Assembly (NCBI GenBank): GCA_013177825.1
Contig: JABLXX010000006.1
Span: 62,001-126,000 of the forward strand
Direction of reading: 5' to 3'
DNA from: Syntrophaceae bacterium
Lineage (GTDB): Bacteria; Desulfobacterota; Syntrophia; Syntrophales; PHBD01
DNA length: 64,000 nt
The position numbers were made by a program, and so were the translations under genes. Shown here piece after piece: positions 1 to 9,082 of this stretch (the first letter of the stretch is position 1; every line of letters starts with the position of its first letter). The notes beneath the pieces were generated by a model. That model was not told where the DNA came from and searched no databases. It was given only the letters and a program-made list of their open reading frames with translations.

Positions 1-1
1 G

Positions 2-706
2 CCGTCGACCAACTACGACATGTTCGCCACGAGTATTTACATGGCGCCGGGCTACGATTTCGGCCGCGCCGCCCTCAACCTGTCAATGAATTATACCAAC
101 ACGCTGAAGAGAAACCCCGGCTATGAGCGCTACATCGACACGTACAACATCGGACCCCTCTTCCGGGTCGCCCTGACCCCGACCAACAGCCAGATCCTGG
201 AATTCTACGCCGGCTATTCCAAGAAGGATTACGCCAACAAGGTCAATACGGAAATATGGCCGTATCAGGACGTCCTCGACAGGGACGAGGAAGATCAGAC
301 CTCCGAAGGGTTCAACGCCCATGCCAGCTGGTTCTGGCTCTTCCGGAACACCGGCCTCTTCAACCTGAAATACACCTACAACAAGGATCATGCCCGGGGC
401 GTCAACTGGGACAATGAAGGGCACCGCTTCACTGCGAACCTGATCTATCCCGTCTGGAAGGCCCTCAAGCTCCAGATCTCCGGAGATGCCTACCTCCAGG
501 ATTTCACCCATCCGAGCACCTTCGCCATCTTCAACGGCGTAACCAGGAAAGACAGGATCTACACGGGCACGGCAGGCCTCACCTGGGAATTCAACCGGCA
601 TCTGAGCGCTCTGATCCAATACACACGCATTCGGGCCCACTCGAACATCTTCCTGTACGACTACAATCGGGAGATCTATGCGGCGGGATTCGAACTGCGG
701 TTTTAG
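2..706 (+). CDS. Outer-membrane beta-barrel protein, C-terminal part (5' end outside window)
   Basis: The reading frame is open from base 2, so only the C-terminal ~234 residues are present; the first ATG at 20 is internal. The visible part alternates polar and aromatic residues in ~10-residue strands (for example GRAALNLSMNYTNT and LKLQISGDAYLQDF) and ends in ELRF, with the C-terminal phenylalanine typical of outer-membrane barrels inserted by BamA. The pattern resembles the barrel end of TPR-plus-barrel proteins (Slam/DUF560-like), but that family assignment is uncertain because the N-terminus is missing. The FecR-domain gene follows after 27 bp on the same strand, so the two probably form an operon, possibly an outer-membrane partner and its surface substrate (inference). 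Confidence 0.7.
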   Translation, partial: PSTNYDMFATSIYMAPGYDFGRAALNLSMNYTNTLKRNPGYERYIDTYNIGPLFRVALTPTNSQILEFYAGYSKKDYANKVNTEIWPYQDVLDRDEEDQTSEGFNAHASWFWLFRNTGLFNLKYTYNKDHARGVNWDNEGHRFTANLIYPVWKALKLQISGDAYLQDFTHPSTFAIFNGVTRKDRIYTGTAGLTWEFNRHLSALIQYTRIRAHSNIFLYDYNREIYAAGFELRF

Positions 707-733
707 CGGACCGCGAAGAAAGGAGTCTGACCC

Positions 734-3700
734 ATGAAGGCAGGGAAATGGTGGATCCTTGTGGTTTTCCTGATGGCGCTGTTCATTGCCGGACCGGCAC
801 TGGCTGCTCCGGTCGGCAAGGTCACCCATCTGGAGGGTAAGGCGGATCTCACCGGTCCGGCCGGAAAGTCCCGGGCTCTCAAGCTTAGCGATCCGATCGA
901 AAACGGCGACATCCTCAGGACGAAGAGTAAATCCAAGGTAGGGATCACCTTCAGCGACGGCAACACCCTGTGGCTGGCGGAAAAAACCCGCATGAAGATC
1001 AGCCGGTACAGCGCAGAAGCCGGTTCGCACAGCTATTTCGACCTTTTCCGCGGAAAGTCCCGGGCGGTTGTAACGAAGCTGGCCCGCGGCTCCCGCATGG
1101 AGCTCCACACGCCAACGGCCGTCTGCGGTGTCCGCGGCACCATCATCATCGGCCTGTTCCTGAACGGGGAGAGCGCCTTCTTCCTGCAGGGCGGCGCCGG
1201 GTACGGCTATAACAAGAACGAACCCGGCAAAGAGGTGGCAATCCCGGCGGGAAGCGGGATGGTGGTAACAAACGAAAAGGCCGAACCCGTGGTCAAACCC
1301 TCCACGGCGGCGGATATCGAAATGCACATGCAGGACACATCCGCAGGGACGGGTGAAAATTCGGCGGAAACGTCCGGCACTACCGAGACGCAACTGGAGG
1401 TGGCAGCCCCCTGGACCCCGGAGACCGGCGCCGAAACGCCGCCTGCCACGATCACGGACGAGACGACCGATGTCACGTTCACAAACACGATCGCGCAGGA
1501 CGGTTTTGCCGGTACCTTGCAGGGAAGCTACGGTCTGCTAACAAGCAGGGGTACGATCAGCTACAGCGGCACCGGGCCGTCGGGGCCGGCCGTCACCTCG
1601 CTGGCCACGCCATTGACCGGAACCCTCAGCAACGGCTCCACGTACACAGGGCTCATCGGAGGCGTGACCGGAACCTATCATGGTTTCTTCAACAGCATCA
1701 CCAACAACGGCGGGGCTCTCGGCATCCTGGCGGGCAACCTGGATGGAACGTATTCCGGCGGAAGTATCACCGCAAATGGAACACTGGATTACACCAGCAC
1801 CGGCTACACCGCAGCCGGGGCGTTCCAGGCCTTCGGCAGCGTTGCCGTTCCGACCTTCGCAACAACCAAGCTGAGCGGCCTCTTTTCCTATTATGCTCCG
1901 GTCGAGACGGGACTCGCCTACGGGTACCTCACCTCTTCGGGAGGTCTCTTCGGCCTGTGGGGGTTTTCGGGAAACGGCGGAGAATATGTGAACGACGGCG
2001 GCTATACGACCTGGATCAGCTATTATGGTTATGACTTCACAAAATCCTCGGTAGGGGGGCCGTCGGACGTCTTCATGCTGGGCCTGGTCACCGGAACGGA
2101 TGACATGGCGGGACACACCACCCTGACCGGGAACGACTCGATACAGTACATGGACCGGGACTACTTCGGCCTCATGAGCGTCAGCTATATGGGCGAGTAT
2201 ATCGGAGCGAACTATGAGATCGCCGGAACGGGGATCTACAAGCTCGCCCCCCTGGCCTTCACTGGCGACTGGGGGGGCGACGGAACCCATCCCGGCGCAA
2301 GCGCCGTGGGCGCCTTCTTATACGACGGCACCGGCACCCAGACCATCGCCGGATCGGGTAAAGACATGTACGGCCTCGTCGGCGGCTACTCCCTTCCCTG
2401 GTCCGGGGGTACGACCATGTACGCCATGGGCAGCTTCACGCTGACTCCGACCTCGAACACCCATTACCTCTGGCTCAGCGACCTCACCGGGAAAGCCCGG
2501 AGCGGCGGAGTGACGGACACATACCGCAAATTCGACGGCTACATGACGGGACTCTGGCTGCCAACCTCCGGCACGAACAACGGGACCATCGAAGGCACGG
2601 CCCGGACACTCTTCCAGAATGTCACATACGGCACTTCCTACAGCGGGACCATCGGCATCCTGAGTTCCGACAGCCTGAGCGGTAACTACTATGGATTATA
2701 CAGTCCCGGTGCGGGTACCCTGAAAGGCATGTGGCAGGCCTCAGGCACGCTCGGTCCTTCCTACAGCGAGACGATCACCGAGGTCACCACATTGGCCACC
2801 GGCACCGGCACGATTCAATCCAATTCGAGGCTCGCCGGGCAGTTCGACAACGGCGGCTCCATCAAAGCCGAGGTCCTTGGATCGTTGAAATTCTACCTGG
2901 TGGACACGGTCTATCGCCCCTGGGGCATCTACAAAATGGCCCTGCAGAGCAAGGAAGAAAGCTATGATCGCCCTGCCGGCGCGACGACCTGGTCGGCCCG
3001 CCTCGGCGGCGAGGGAATCTTCGGCTCCGGCGCCAACGCCGAAGGCTACTGGGTGTCGACAATCAACGGGACCTGGAACGACACCGGCGAGATCCGGGGC
3101 CGGCTGGGTTTCGTCTCCGGGATCGCCGACTCCTTCAGCCTGTGGATGACACGGGATTACGTCGGCGTCCTGTCGGGCCAGGTCTACGGAGTCAGCGATT
3201 CGTCTACATCCTGGGTCGGGGAGAGCGTCGGCAGCTACACCGGGACGAAGCTGGCCTTCGTGACCCAGGAGAATGGGAGCGGCAAGTTCTGGGATTACGA
3301 CTCCGGCACCAGCAGCTTCCTATCAAGCGGGGGGATCCCGGGGCTGATCGGCGGAACCGAAACCCTTTTCAACAGCGCAAGCGGGGTCACTCCCTACCCG
3401 TCTGTTCAACTTTATGGCATTGGGGGACTCACGAAAACAGGCGATCTCAATTATACGACCATTCTCGGCCAGTTCAGCGGCGGCATTCCGGATCAGACAG
3501 GGTACCGGCTATCCTACGCGGGCCTTCGGACCGCGACGGATACGGTTTCATCCGTCCTGGGCGGTGTCTACTGGAACAAGATCAGCGAGGGATCGTACAG
3601 CATCGGCTTCCTGTATTCTTCCAGTGGCGGCGCCCGGAGTTCCTTCACCACGCACCTCTATGAAGACCTCCCGACGGGGGCTTACCAGATGTGGTTTCTC

Positions 3701-4675
3701 GGCGCCAATGCCCGGCTCCAGGCTTACCAGATCGATACCGTGGCTTCGGCACCCGGGATCGACGACTGGGTATCCGAGGGAAGGAACAACTATCTCGTCT
3801 CGGCCCAGGGACTGACCGACGGAACGATCACCCAGAAGGCCTACCGAAACGAGTACGTCAAGATCACCAATGCTTCCTGGAGCGTGGGCGTGCGTCTCGC
3901 GGGAGGAACCTATTCCGTGGGCGGCATGGAGGACGGCATCAAAGGCTTCGAAGGCCAGTCCTTCACCATGACCAGTTCGAATGCACTCGGTACGGTGAAT
4001 ACCTACGACCGGGTCGACTTCACCTCGGTTGATGAAAGCACGGGCGTCTTCGCCGCCACGATCGCCGGGGCCCAGGTCGGCCTGGAAGCCGGCTGGACAT
4101 CCGTCAACGGGGCCGTCGCCAAGGGACTGTTCGATCCCGCCACGACGACCTGGCGGATGGCCGGCACCGGCTTTTCGATGGAGACGGGGGCCTTCCTGGA
4201 CAAGATCAACGGGCTTGACGAGGCGGGCCGGGCGGCCTTCCAGAAAGCCACAGGCATCCCGAGCATCGTCGTCGGAACGGCCGACCTGGCCTTGGCGAAC
4301 AATGCGAGCAACCCGAACATCATCGCCCTGAACATGAATAGCGTCACCTTCCTCGCCACCCAGAGCGGGTCGGCGCCGCAGATCTGGGCGACCAAGAACA
4401 TCTCGGGATCCTATTCGGATACACCGCTGCTTGGCGTGGGAAAGAGCGTGTCATTGAGCGGCAGCGGGCTGATAGCGGACTTCACACCGGTCGCCTGGAC
4501 GGGTGCCTCTTGGGGCGCAACCGTATCCGGGAGCGGGCTTTTGAGCGGCGGGTCTTACACCGGCACCATCACGTTTAAGGGCGGGGCCGCCGGAGCCATC
4601 ACACCCGGAGTCGGAACGGCCGGAACCATATCGGGAACCGGCGCCGGTGTCACAAGTGCTTCGGGTCCATTCTAG
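734..4675 (+). CDS. Large secreted FecR-domain repeat protein
   Basis: 1313 residues. An AGGAG ribosome site precedes the ATG. Residues 1-24 form a signal peptide (hydrophobic core, ending ALAA). Residues ~25-190 are a FecR-type domain: GKVTHLEGKADL, then a segment GDILRTKSKSKVGITFSDG, and LHTPTAVCGVRGT. A Thr/Glu/Pro linker (~195-255) leads to more than 1000 residues of Gly/Ser/Thr/Tyr-rich, low-charge sequence with degenerate units such as GSYTGTITF, GTLSNGSTYTG and GNYYGLYSPG. The protein ends in SGPF. FecR domains of this stand-alone kind occur on exported proteins with no sigma-factor role. The repeats look like a beta-rich surface or fibre structure (inference). The upstream barrel may be its secretion or anchoring partner, and a strong terminator follows. 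The biological role is unknown. Confidence 0.8.
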   Translation: MKAGKWWILVVFLMALFIAGPALAAPVGKVTHLEGKADLTGPAGKSRALKLSDPIENGDILRTKSKSKVGITFSDGNTLWLAEKTRMKISRYSAEAGSHSYFDLFRGKSRAVVTKLARGSRMELHTPTAVCGVRGTIIIGLFLNGESAFFLQGGAGYGYNKNEPGKEVAIPAGSGMVVTNEKAEPVVKPSTAADIEMHMQDTSAGTGENSAETSGTTETQLEVAAPWTPETGAETPPATITDETTDVTFTNTIAQDGFAGTLQGSYGLLTSRGTISYSGTGPSGPAVTSLATPLTGTLSNGSTYTGLIGGVTGTYHGFFNSITNNGGALGILAGNLDGTYSGGSITANGTLDYTSTGYTAAGAFQAFGSVAVPTFATTKLSGLFSYYAPVETGLAYGYLTSSGGLFGLWGFSGNGGEYVNDGGYTTWISYYGYDFTKSSVGGPSDVFMLGLVTGTDDMAGHTTLTGNDSIQYMDRDYFGLMSVSYMGEYIGANYEIAGTGIYKLAPLAFTGDWGGDGTHPGASAVGAFLYDGTGTQTIAGSGKDMYGLVGGYSLPWSGGTTMYAMGSFTLTPTSNTHYLWLSDLTGKARSGGVTDTYRKFDGYMTGLWLPTSGTNNGTIEGTARTLFQNVTYGTSYSGTIGILSSDSLSGNYYGLYSPGAGTLKGMWQASGTLGPSYSETITEVTTLATGTGTIQSNSRLAGQFDNGGSIKAEVLGSLKFYLVDTVYRPWGIYKMALQSKEESYDRPAGATTWSARLGGEGIFGSGANAEGYWVSTINGTWNDTGEIRGRLGFVSGIADSFSLWMTRDYVGVLSGQVYGVSDSSTSWVGESVGSYTGTKLAFVTQENGSGKFWDYDSGTSSFLSSGGIPGLIGGTETLFNSASGVTPYPSVQLYGIGGLTKTGDLNYTTILGQFSGGIPDQTGYRLSYAGLRTATDTVSSVLGGVYWNKISEGSYSIGFLYSSSGGARSSFTTHLYEDLPTGAYQMWFLGANARLQAYQIDTVASAPGIDDWVSEGRNNYLVSAQGLTDGTITQKAYRNEYVKITNASWSVGVRLAGGTYSVGGMEDGIKGFEGQSFTMTSSNALGTVNTYDRVDFTSVDESTGVFAATIAGAQVGLEAGWTSVNGAVAKGLFDPATTTWRMAGTGFSMETGAFLDKINGLDEAGRAAFQKATGIPSIVVGTADLALANNASNPNIIALNMNSVTFLATQSGSAPQIWATKNISGSYSDTPLLGVGKSVSLSGSGLIADFTPVAWTGASWGATVSGSGLLSGGSYTGTITFKGGAAGAITPGVGTAGTISGTGAGVTSASGPF

Positions 4676-4701
4676 GACCGGCACCAAAAAGCATTTTCGT
4701 A

Positions 4702-4737
4702 AAAAAAAGGCACGGGCTGCAGGCCTGTGCCTTTTTT
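4702..4737 (+). terminator. Intrinsic terminator after the FecR-domain gene
   Basis: An A6 tract leads into AAGGCACGGGC, a short TGCAG loop and GCCTGTGCC, closing with T6. The 15-bp stem, including the A/T ends, has one G-T wobble. It lies 27 bp after the stop codon and is symmetrical enough to act on both strands. The remainder of the 305-bp gap 4676-4980 is leader sequence for the next gene; nothing else was recognised in it. Confidence 0.85.
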
Positions 4738-4980
4738 GTTATCCCGCCGCATTCCGGCCGGAACACCGGAGTCAATCAAGCTGGAAGATTAACAGCATGA
4801 CCGGAAAGAAGAATCTGCCGTGGGCGGCGGAAGGAAAGACGGATTCCGCACATTGGAGATCCGCACGGATTTCTCCCGGAGCGGGGTTGCCTCACGGTCC
4901 GGGCGGTGCTACAGTTCCTCCCGAAGCAGCGGAACGAATTCGGGAAGAAGAAACTACCCCCCGGCGAGGAGGACACAATC

Positions 4981-5430
4981 ATGAGAAATAATACGGTTTT
5001 TGTGATGCTGATCGCCGTGGTCCTGCTGCTGGCTCCCACGGCGGCAACGGCAGAGCAGAAAGAAGGGCGATGGACCCTGGCGGGTTTCACGAAGTATCAG
5101 GACGGCGTCTTTGTGGACGGAGAACGCCGTTCCGCTCCCTCTCCAGGTAACGCCGCCGCCTGGATCCGGGTGGCCCCCCGGGAAAAGAGCCCCTACATCG
5201 GCGAGATCCGCAGCTACCTGGCGTCGGCCGGTGTGAATCCCCGGGCCTTCCGGGCCATCGAGATCCTTTGCGAATATGACTGCACCGGCAGCCGGATCCG
5301 CTTTCTCCGCTACGTGTACCTGAACCGGAACTGGAAACCCATCCACGAGGCCGGCGAGCCGGTCCCGCCATGGCATACCGTCCAGCCGGGCAGCCTCTGG
5401 GACAAGGTCCAACAACCTACCTGCCGATAA
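4981..5430 (+). CDS. Surface-adhesin protein E-like secreted protein
   Basis: 149 residues from the ATG at 4981, chosen because GAGGAGG sits 8 nt upstream and translation then opens with a signal peptide (MRNNTVFVMLIAVVLLL, cleavage after ATA-EQ). The mature part follows the layout of the surface-adhesin E domain: GRWTLAGFTKYQDGVFVD, then AAWIRVAPREKSPYIGEI, a Cys-containing strand pair CEYDCTGSRIRFLRYVYL, and the C-terminal VQPGSLWDKV...C. Known family members are small periplasmic or surface proteins of poorly defined function, named after a Haemophilus adhesin. The gene stands alone between a terminator and an inverted repeat. Family call moderately sure; adhesion itself is not shown. Confidence 0.65.
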   Translation: MRNNTVFVMLIAVVLLLAPTAATAEQKEGRWTLAGFTKYQDGVFVDGERRSAPSPGNAAAWIRVAPREKSPYIGEIRSYLASAGVNPRAFRAIEILCEYDCTGSRIRFLRYVYLNRNWKPIHEAGEPVPPWHTVQPGSLWDKVQQPTCR

Positions 5431-5434
5431 AAAG

Positions 5435-5476
5435 CAGGAACGGGGACAGATAGATTTAAATCTGTCCCCGTTCCTG
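5435..5476. repeat. Long GGGGACAGA palindrome (REP-like)
   Basis: CAGGAACGGGGACAGA (5435-5450) and TCTGTCCCCGTTCCTG (5461-5476) are perfect 16-bp inverted arms around an AT-rich 10-bp centre, itself partly palindromic (TTTAAA). It lies between the converging adhesin-E-like gene and tRNA-Ser(GCU). There is no T tract, so it is not a standard terminator. Related degenerate copies lie at 5612-5675 and 11230-11292. Confidence 0.8.
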
Positions 5477-5484
5477 TAATTCAA

Positions 5485-5578
5485 TGGCGGAGAGAGCGGG
5501 ATTCGAACCCGCGGTACACCTTTTATGGCGTACAAGCGCTTAGCAGGCGCTCGCTTTCGGCCACTCAGCCATCTCTCC
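5485..5578 (-). tRNA. tRNA-Ser (anticodon GCU)
   Basis: Read on the minus strand, the acceptor arm GGAGAGA pairs with TCTCTCC, followed by discriminator G and an encoded CCA (5485-5487). The anticodon stem AGCGC/GCGCT holds the loop CTGCTAA, giving GCU, which reads AGC/AGU serine codons. A long variable arm and a T arm with GGTTCGAATCC are present, as expected for a class II tRNA; total 94 nt. It is the second of two serine tRNAs downstream of serS. Confidence 0.95.
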
Positions 5579-5611
5579 GCTGGGCCGTTATGCATTCCGG
5601 GGGGCACATCA

Positions 5612-5675
5612 CGGGGGGCGGAGTTCCAATCCGTCCCCGTTCCATCGAAATCTGCCCCCATCAGGGGACGGTCCG
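5612..5675. repeat. Degenerate GGGGAC-type palindromes between the two tRNAs
   Basis: CGGGGGGCGGA (5612-5622) is inverted against TCCGTCCCCG (5630-5639), and the latter continues as TCCGTCCCCGTTCC, almost identical to the right arm of the repeat at 5435-5476. A second fragment follows: AAATCTGCCCCC, a short loop, then GGGGACGGTCC (to 5675). These look like decayed copies of the same element, filling most of the 102-bp spacer between the tRNA genes. Confidence 0.55.
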
Positions 5676-5680
5676 TTTTC

Positions 5681-5766
5681 TGGCGGAGGGAGCAGGATTC
5701 GAACCCGCGGACCTTTCGGTCAACGGTTTTCAAGACCGCCGCCTTCGACCACTCGGCCATCCCTCC
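5681..5766 (-). tRNA. tRNA-Ser (anticodon UGA)
   Basis: Minus-strand acceptor GGAGGGA pairs with TCCCTCC, followed by G and encoded CCA (5681-5683). The anticodon stem GCGGT/ACCGT closes the loop CTTGAAA, giving UGA, which reads UCA and other UCN serine codons. The long variable arm and GGTTCGAATCC T arm are intact; 86 nt. The tRNA 5' end is only 6 nt past the serS stop codon, so serS and this tRNA must share a transcript unless a promoter lies inside serS. Confidence 0.95.
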
Positions 5767-5772
5767 GTTTGT

Positions 5773-7044
5773 CTATTGAATGACCTCGAGTCCTCCCATG
5801 TAAGGCCTGAGAACATCCGGGACGACGACGGTCCCGTCGGCCTGCTGGTAGTTCTCCAAGACGGCTACCACCGTTCGCCCAACCGCTAACCCCGAACCGT
5901 TCAGCGTATGGAGGAATTCCACCCGGCCCCCGTCAGTCCGGCGGAATCGCATTGCACCCCGCCGAGCCTGAAAGTCCTCGAAATTGCTGCAGGAGGAAAT
6001 CTCCCGGTATGCTTCCTGCCCCGGCAGCCAGGCCTCGATATCGTAGGTCTTGGCGGAGGAGAAGCCCAGGTCCGCCGTACAGAGGCTGACCGTCCGGAAG
6101 GGGATCTTCAGCCGTTTCAGCACTTCCTCGGCATTCGCCGTCAGTTTCTCCAACTCATCATAGGACGTCTCCGGCTGGCTGAACTTCACCATTTCCACCT
6201 TGTTGAACTGGTGCTGCCGGATGAGCCCCCGGGTATCCTTCCCGTAAGATCCTGCCTCGGCCCGGAAACAGGGCGAATAAGCCACATAGTATATCGGCAG
6301 GTCCTTCTCTTCGAGGATCTCGTCCCGGTGAATGTTCGTGACGGGCACCTCCGCCGTGGGGATGAGGTAGTAGTCCGTCTTCTCCACGTGGAACAGGTCC
6401 TCCTCGAACTTCGGGAGCTGCCCCGTTCCGGTCATGCTGTCCCGGTTCGCCATGAAGGGCGGCAGGATCTCCAGGTAGCCGTGCTGCCGGGTATGGAGAT
6501 CCAGCATGAAATTGGTGATGGCCCGTTCCAGGAGCGCCCCCGCTCCCCGGTAAAGGGTGAACCGGGCACCCGTGATCTTGGCCCCCCGGGCAAAGTCGAG
6601 GATTTTCAGGTCTTCGCCGATGTCCCAGTGGGGCTTCGGGGCAAAATCGAAAACCCGCTTCTCTCCCCAGGTACGGATCACCGGGTTGTCCTCGGAGCAT
6701 GTCCCGTATTCCACCGACTCGTGGGGCACGTTCGGAATGACCATCAGGAAGGCATTCAGGTCTTCCTCGGTCTGCTTCAGCGTCTCGTCGAGGGTCTTGA
6801 TCCGGGCGGATACCTCACCCATCCGGGCGATGATCTCCGCGGCGTCTTCCTTGCGCTTCTTCTTTTCCCCGATTTCCTTGGAGACGGCGTTCCGCTCACT
6901 CCGGAGAACCTCCACTTCCTGGAGGATGTCCCGCCGCCGCGCATCCAGTTCCGTGAAGCGGCCCATGTCTATTTCCTGGCCCCGCTCCAGCATTTTGATC
7001 CGGATGTGCTCCAGATTCTGTCTCAGATATTTGATGTCCAGCAT
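5773..7044 (-). CDS. serS: Seryl-tRNA synthetase
   Basis: 423 residues, normal length. It charges tRNA-Ser with serine (and tRNA-Sec where present) in the cytoplasm. Residues ~1-110 form the tRNA-binding antiparallel coiled coil ([19 protein letters not shown], then Lys/Glu-rich helices). The class II catalytic core follows, with motif 2 around [20 protein letters not shown] and motif 3 around [18 protein letters not shown], ending [11 protein letters not shown]. Two of its own tRNA substrates lie directly downstream on the same strand. murJ is 95 bp upstream and co-oriented, so a yggT-yggU-murJ-serS-tRNA transcript is plausible. Confidence 0.97.
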   Translation of the reverse strand: MLDIKYLRQNLEHIRIKMLERGQEIDMGRFTELDARRRDILQEVEVLRSERNAVSKEIGEKKKRKEDAAEIIARMGEVSARIKTLDETLKQTEEDLNAFLMVIPNVPHESVEYGTCSEDNPVIRTWGEKRVFDFAPKPHWDIGEDLKILDFARGAKITGARFTLYRGAGALLERAITNFMLDLHTRQHGYLEILPPFMANRDSMTGTGQLPKFEEDLFHVEKTDYYLIPTAEVPVTNIHRDEILEEKDLPIYYVAYSPCFRAEAGSYGKDTRGLIRQHQFNKVEMVKFSQPETSYDELEKLTANAEEVLKRLKIPFRTVSLCTADLGFSSAKTYDIEAWLPGQEAYREISSCSNFEDFQARRGAMRFRRTDGGRVEFLHTLNGSGLAVGRTVVAVLENYQQADGTVVVPDVLRPYMGGLEVIQ

Positions 7045-7139
7045 GGCTCTTCCATCCCGGTCATAAAGGTCTAAAGGGACAAATTTCCTACCACTCGGTC
7101 CGGGTCAAGTCAACCTCTTTGTCCCGTTCCAGCCCGAGT

Positions 7140-8747
7140 TCAGGGGGTTTTCCCGGTTCTGGAGCGGCTCATTTTTCGCCGCAGTGCATCCGCCAGGGCC
7201 GTTATCTCAGGGCTCCTGACGAGCCAGGAGGAGAGCAGGAACGCCCCGCCTCCGAACAATACCGCCAGGACCAGGAAAACGGCCCGCTCGAAGAAGGGAC
7301 CGGATGCATTCCAGGGATACAGGACATCAACCCCGAGGATGACGCCCCACATTACCGCCGAGGAAAAGAGGACCTTGCCCAGGGAGGGATAAAAGTCACG
7401 CATCAGGAAGGGGCCGATCCTGCGCCAGAGGATGACGGAAAGCATTCCCACGTTTACCGCCGAGGCGATGGAGGTCGCCAGGGCGATCCCGCCGTGCTTC
7501 ATGGGATACATCAAAACCACGCTGAAGGCGACGTTTACCACCAGGGCGACGATGGCCGCCCTCATGGGGGATTTCGTGTCCTGAAGAGAGTAAAAGGCCG
7601 AGACGATGACCCGGATGACCGAGAAGGCCCACAGGCCAACGGAGTAGCACAGGAGGGCCCAGGCTGTCTGCGTCGTGGACTCGGCTGTGAACGCCCCCCG
7701 CTCGAAGAGGACCGAGATGATGGGAACCCGCAGGGCGATCAGGGCCACCATGGAGGGAACGGTAATGAAGAGCATCAGCCGGAGCGAAAAAGAGATCGTT
7801 TTTTTCAGCTCGTCGAACCGGCCCTGGGCGACCTGCTCGGAGAAGCTCGGCAGCGTGGCCGTCCCGATGGCAATGGCGAAGACTCCCAGGGGAAGCTCCA
7901 CCATCCGGTCGGCATAGTAAAGGTAAGAGACGCTTCCTCTGGGCAGGAGCGATGCCAGGACCGTCCCAATGAAGACATTGATCTGATAGATGGCGGCGCC
8001 GAAAATCGCCGGCAGCATCAGGGCGCCGATGCGCCGGACGCCGGGGTGGCGGAAAGCGAAGTTCAGCTTGAGCCGTATCCCCATTCTCACGAGGAAAGGC
8101 CACTGCATGACCAGCTGTAGAATCCCCCCCGCCATGACGCCCACGGCGAGCCCCACGATCGGCTCGGAGAAGCAGTCCTTCAGAAAAAGGGCCCCCAGGA
8201 TCATGGTGATGTTGAGCATCACCGGCGAGAGGGCCGGGGCGGCGAAGTGTCGGAGGGAATTGAGGATCCCCATGCACAGGGCCACCAGGGAGATGAAAAA
8301 GATGTAGGGAAACATCAGGCGGGTCAGGAAGACCGCCAGGTCGTACTGCTCGGGAACCCGCGAGAACCCCGGGGCCATCACCGTGACAATGAGGGGGGCG
8401 AAGAGGACGCCGAGCAGGGAAACGACCACGAGGATGATCGAGAGCGCCGTGAAGGCCACATCGGCCAGCTCGAAGGCCTCTTCCCGGGATTTCTTCTTGA
8501 GATACTCCGTGAAGACGGGAACGAAAGAGACGGTCAGGGATCCCTCCGCAAGGAGGCGCCGGAGCATGTTGGGAATCCGGAAGGCCACGAAGAAGGCGTC
8601 CGTGGCGAGACCCGCCCCGAAGAAGGCGGCAATGACCACGTCCCGGATGAAGCCGAAGACCCGGGATAGCATCGTCGCCAGTCCCACGACCCCCGCCGCC
8701 CGCGCAACGTTTGCATTCTCGGACCGGACCGGCTTCTCGGCGTTCAC
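7140..8747 (-). CDS. murJ: Lipid II flippase MurJ
   Basis: 535 residues. MurJ flips undecaprenyl-linked peptidoglycan precursor (lipid II) across the inner membrane. The protein is a multi-pass MVF/MviN family member (about 14 helices). The N-terminus RAAGVVGLATMLSRVFGFIRDVVIAAFFG has the family's conserved first helix and RDV motif, followed by LFAEGSL-like LLAEGSLTVSFVPVFTEY. The start is GTG (8745-8747), overlapping the stop of the upstream yggU-type gene as GTGA, which implies translational coupling. The C-terminus is basic (RRKMSRSRTGKTP). Confidence 0.95.
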   Translation of the reverse strand: MNAEKPVRSENANVARAAGVVGLATMLSRVFGFIRDVVIAAFFGAGLATDAFFVAFRIPNMLRRLLAEGSLTVSFVPVFTEYLKKKSREEAFELADVAFTALSIILVVVSLLGVLFAPLIVTVMAPGFSRVPEQYDLAVFLTRLMFPYIFFISLVALCMGILNSLRHFAAPALSPVMLNITMILGALFLKDCFSEPIVGLAVGVMAGGILQLVMQWPFLVRMGIRLKLNFAFRHPGVRRIGALMLPAIFGAAIYQINVFIGTVLASLLPRGSVSYLYYADRMVELPLGVFAIAIGTATLPSFSEQVAQGRFDELKKTISFSLRLMLFITVPSMVALIALRVPIISVLFERGAFTAESTTQTAWALLCYSVGLWAFSVIRVIVSAFYSLQDTKSPMRAAIVALVVNVAFSVVLMYPMKHGGIALATSIASAVNVGMLSVILWRRIGPFLMRDFYPSLGKVLFSSAVMWGVILGVDVLYPWNASGPFFERAVFLVLAVLFGGGAFLLSSWLVRSPEITALADALRRKMSRSRTGKTP

Positions 8748-9055
8748 GGCTTCCGTTCTCCCAGAAGTTCCGCCAGCCGATGTTCCAGTTCCCGCCGGTC
8801 CACGCCGGAAAGCGCGAATGTCTTTGTTTTTGAAGTCTGCCCTGTCACAAGGGTTATCTGAGATTTCCGGATCCCCAGCGTCTCAGCGAGGAAGCGGAGG
8901 CAGGCCTCGTTGGCCTGCCCCTCCACAGGGGGGGCCATGATCTTGAGCTTGAGCGCCCCGTCCTGAACGCCCGAGGCCTCCGTCCGGGAGGACCGGGGCA
9001 GAACCCGGACCTTCAGCATCAGGCCGCTTTTTGTCTCGGTTAGCGGAATCGACAT
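8744..9055 (-). CDS. DUF167 / YggU family protein
   Basis: 103 residues, typical for the family. The core reads LKVRVLPRSSRTEASG, followed by LKIMAPPVEGQANEACLRFLAETLGIRKSQITLVTGQTSKTK, the signature of the YggU fold. No biochemical function is established for the family. It often sits next to yggT, as here (27 bp away), and its stop codon overlaps the murJ start. The ribosome-binding site is weak, which fits translation coupled to yggT. Confidence 0.9.
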   Translation of the reverse strand: MSIPLTETKSGLMLKVRVLPRSSRTEASGVQDGALKLKIMAPPVEGQANEACLRFLAETLGIRKSQITLVTGQTSKTKTFALSGVDRRELEHRLAELLGERKP

Positions 9056-9082
9056 GGCGTCATCCGGCGCGGTCGGCCGGGA

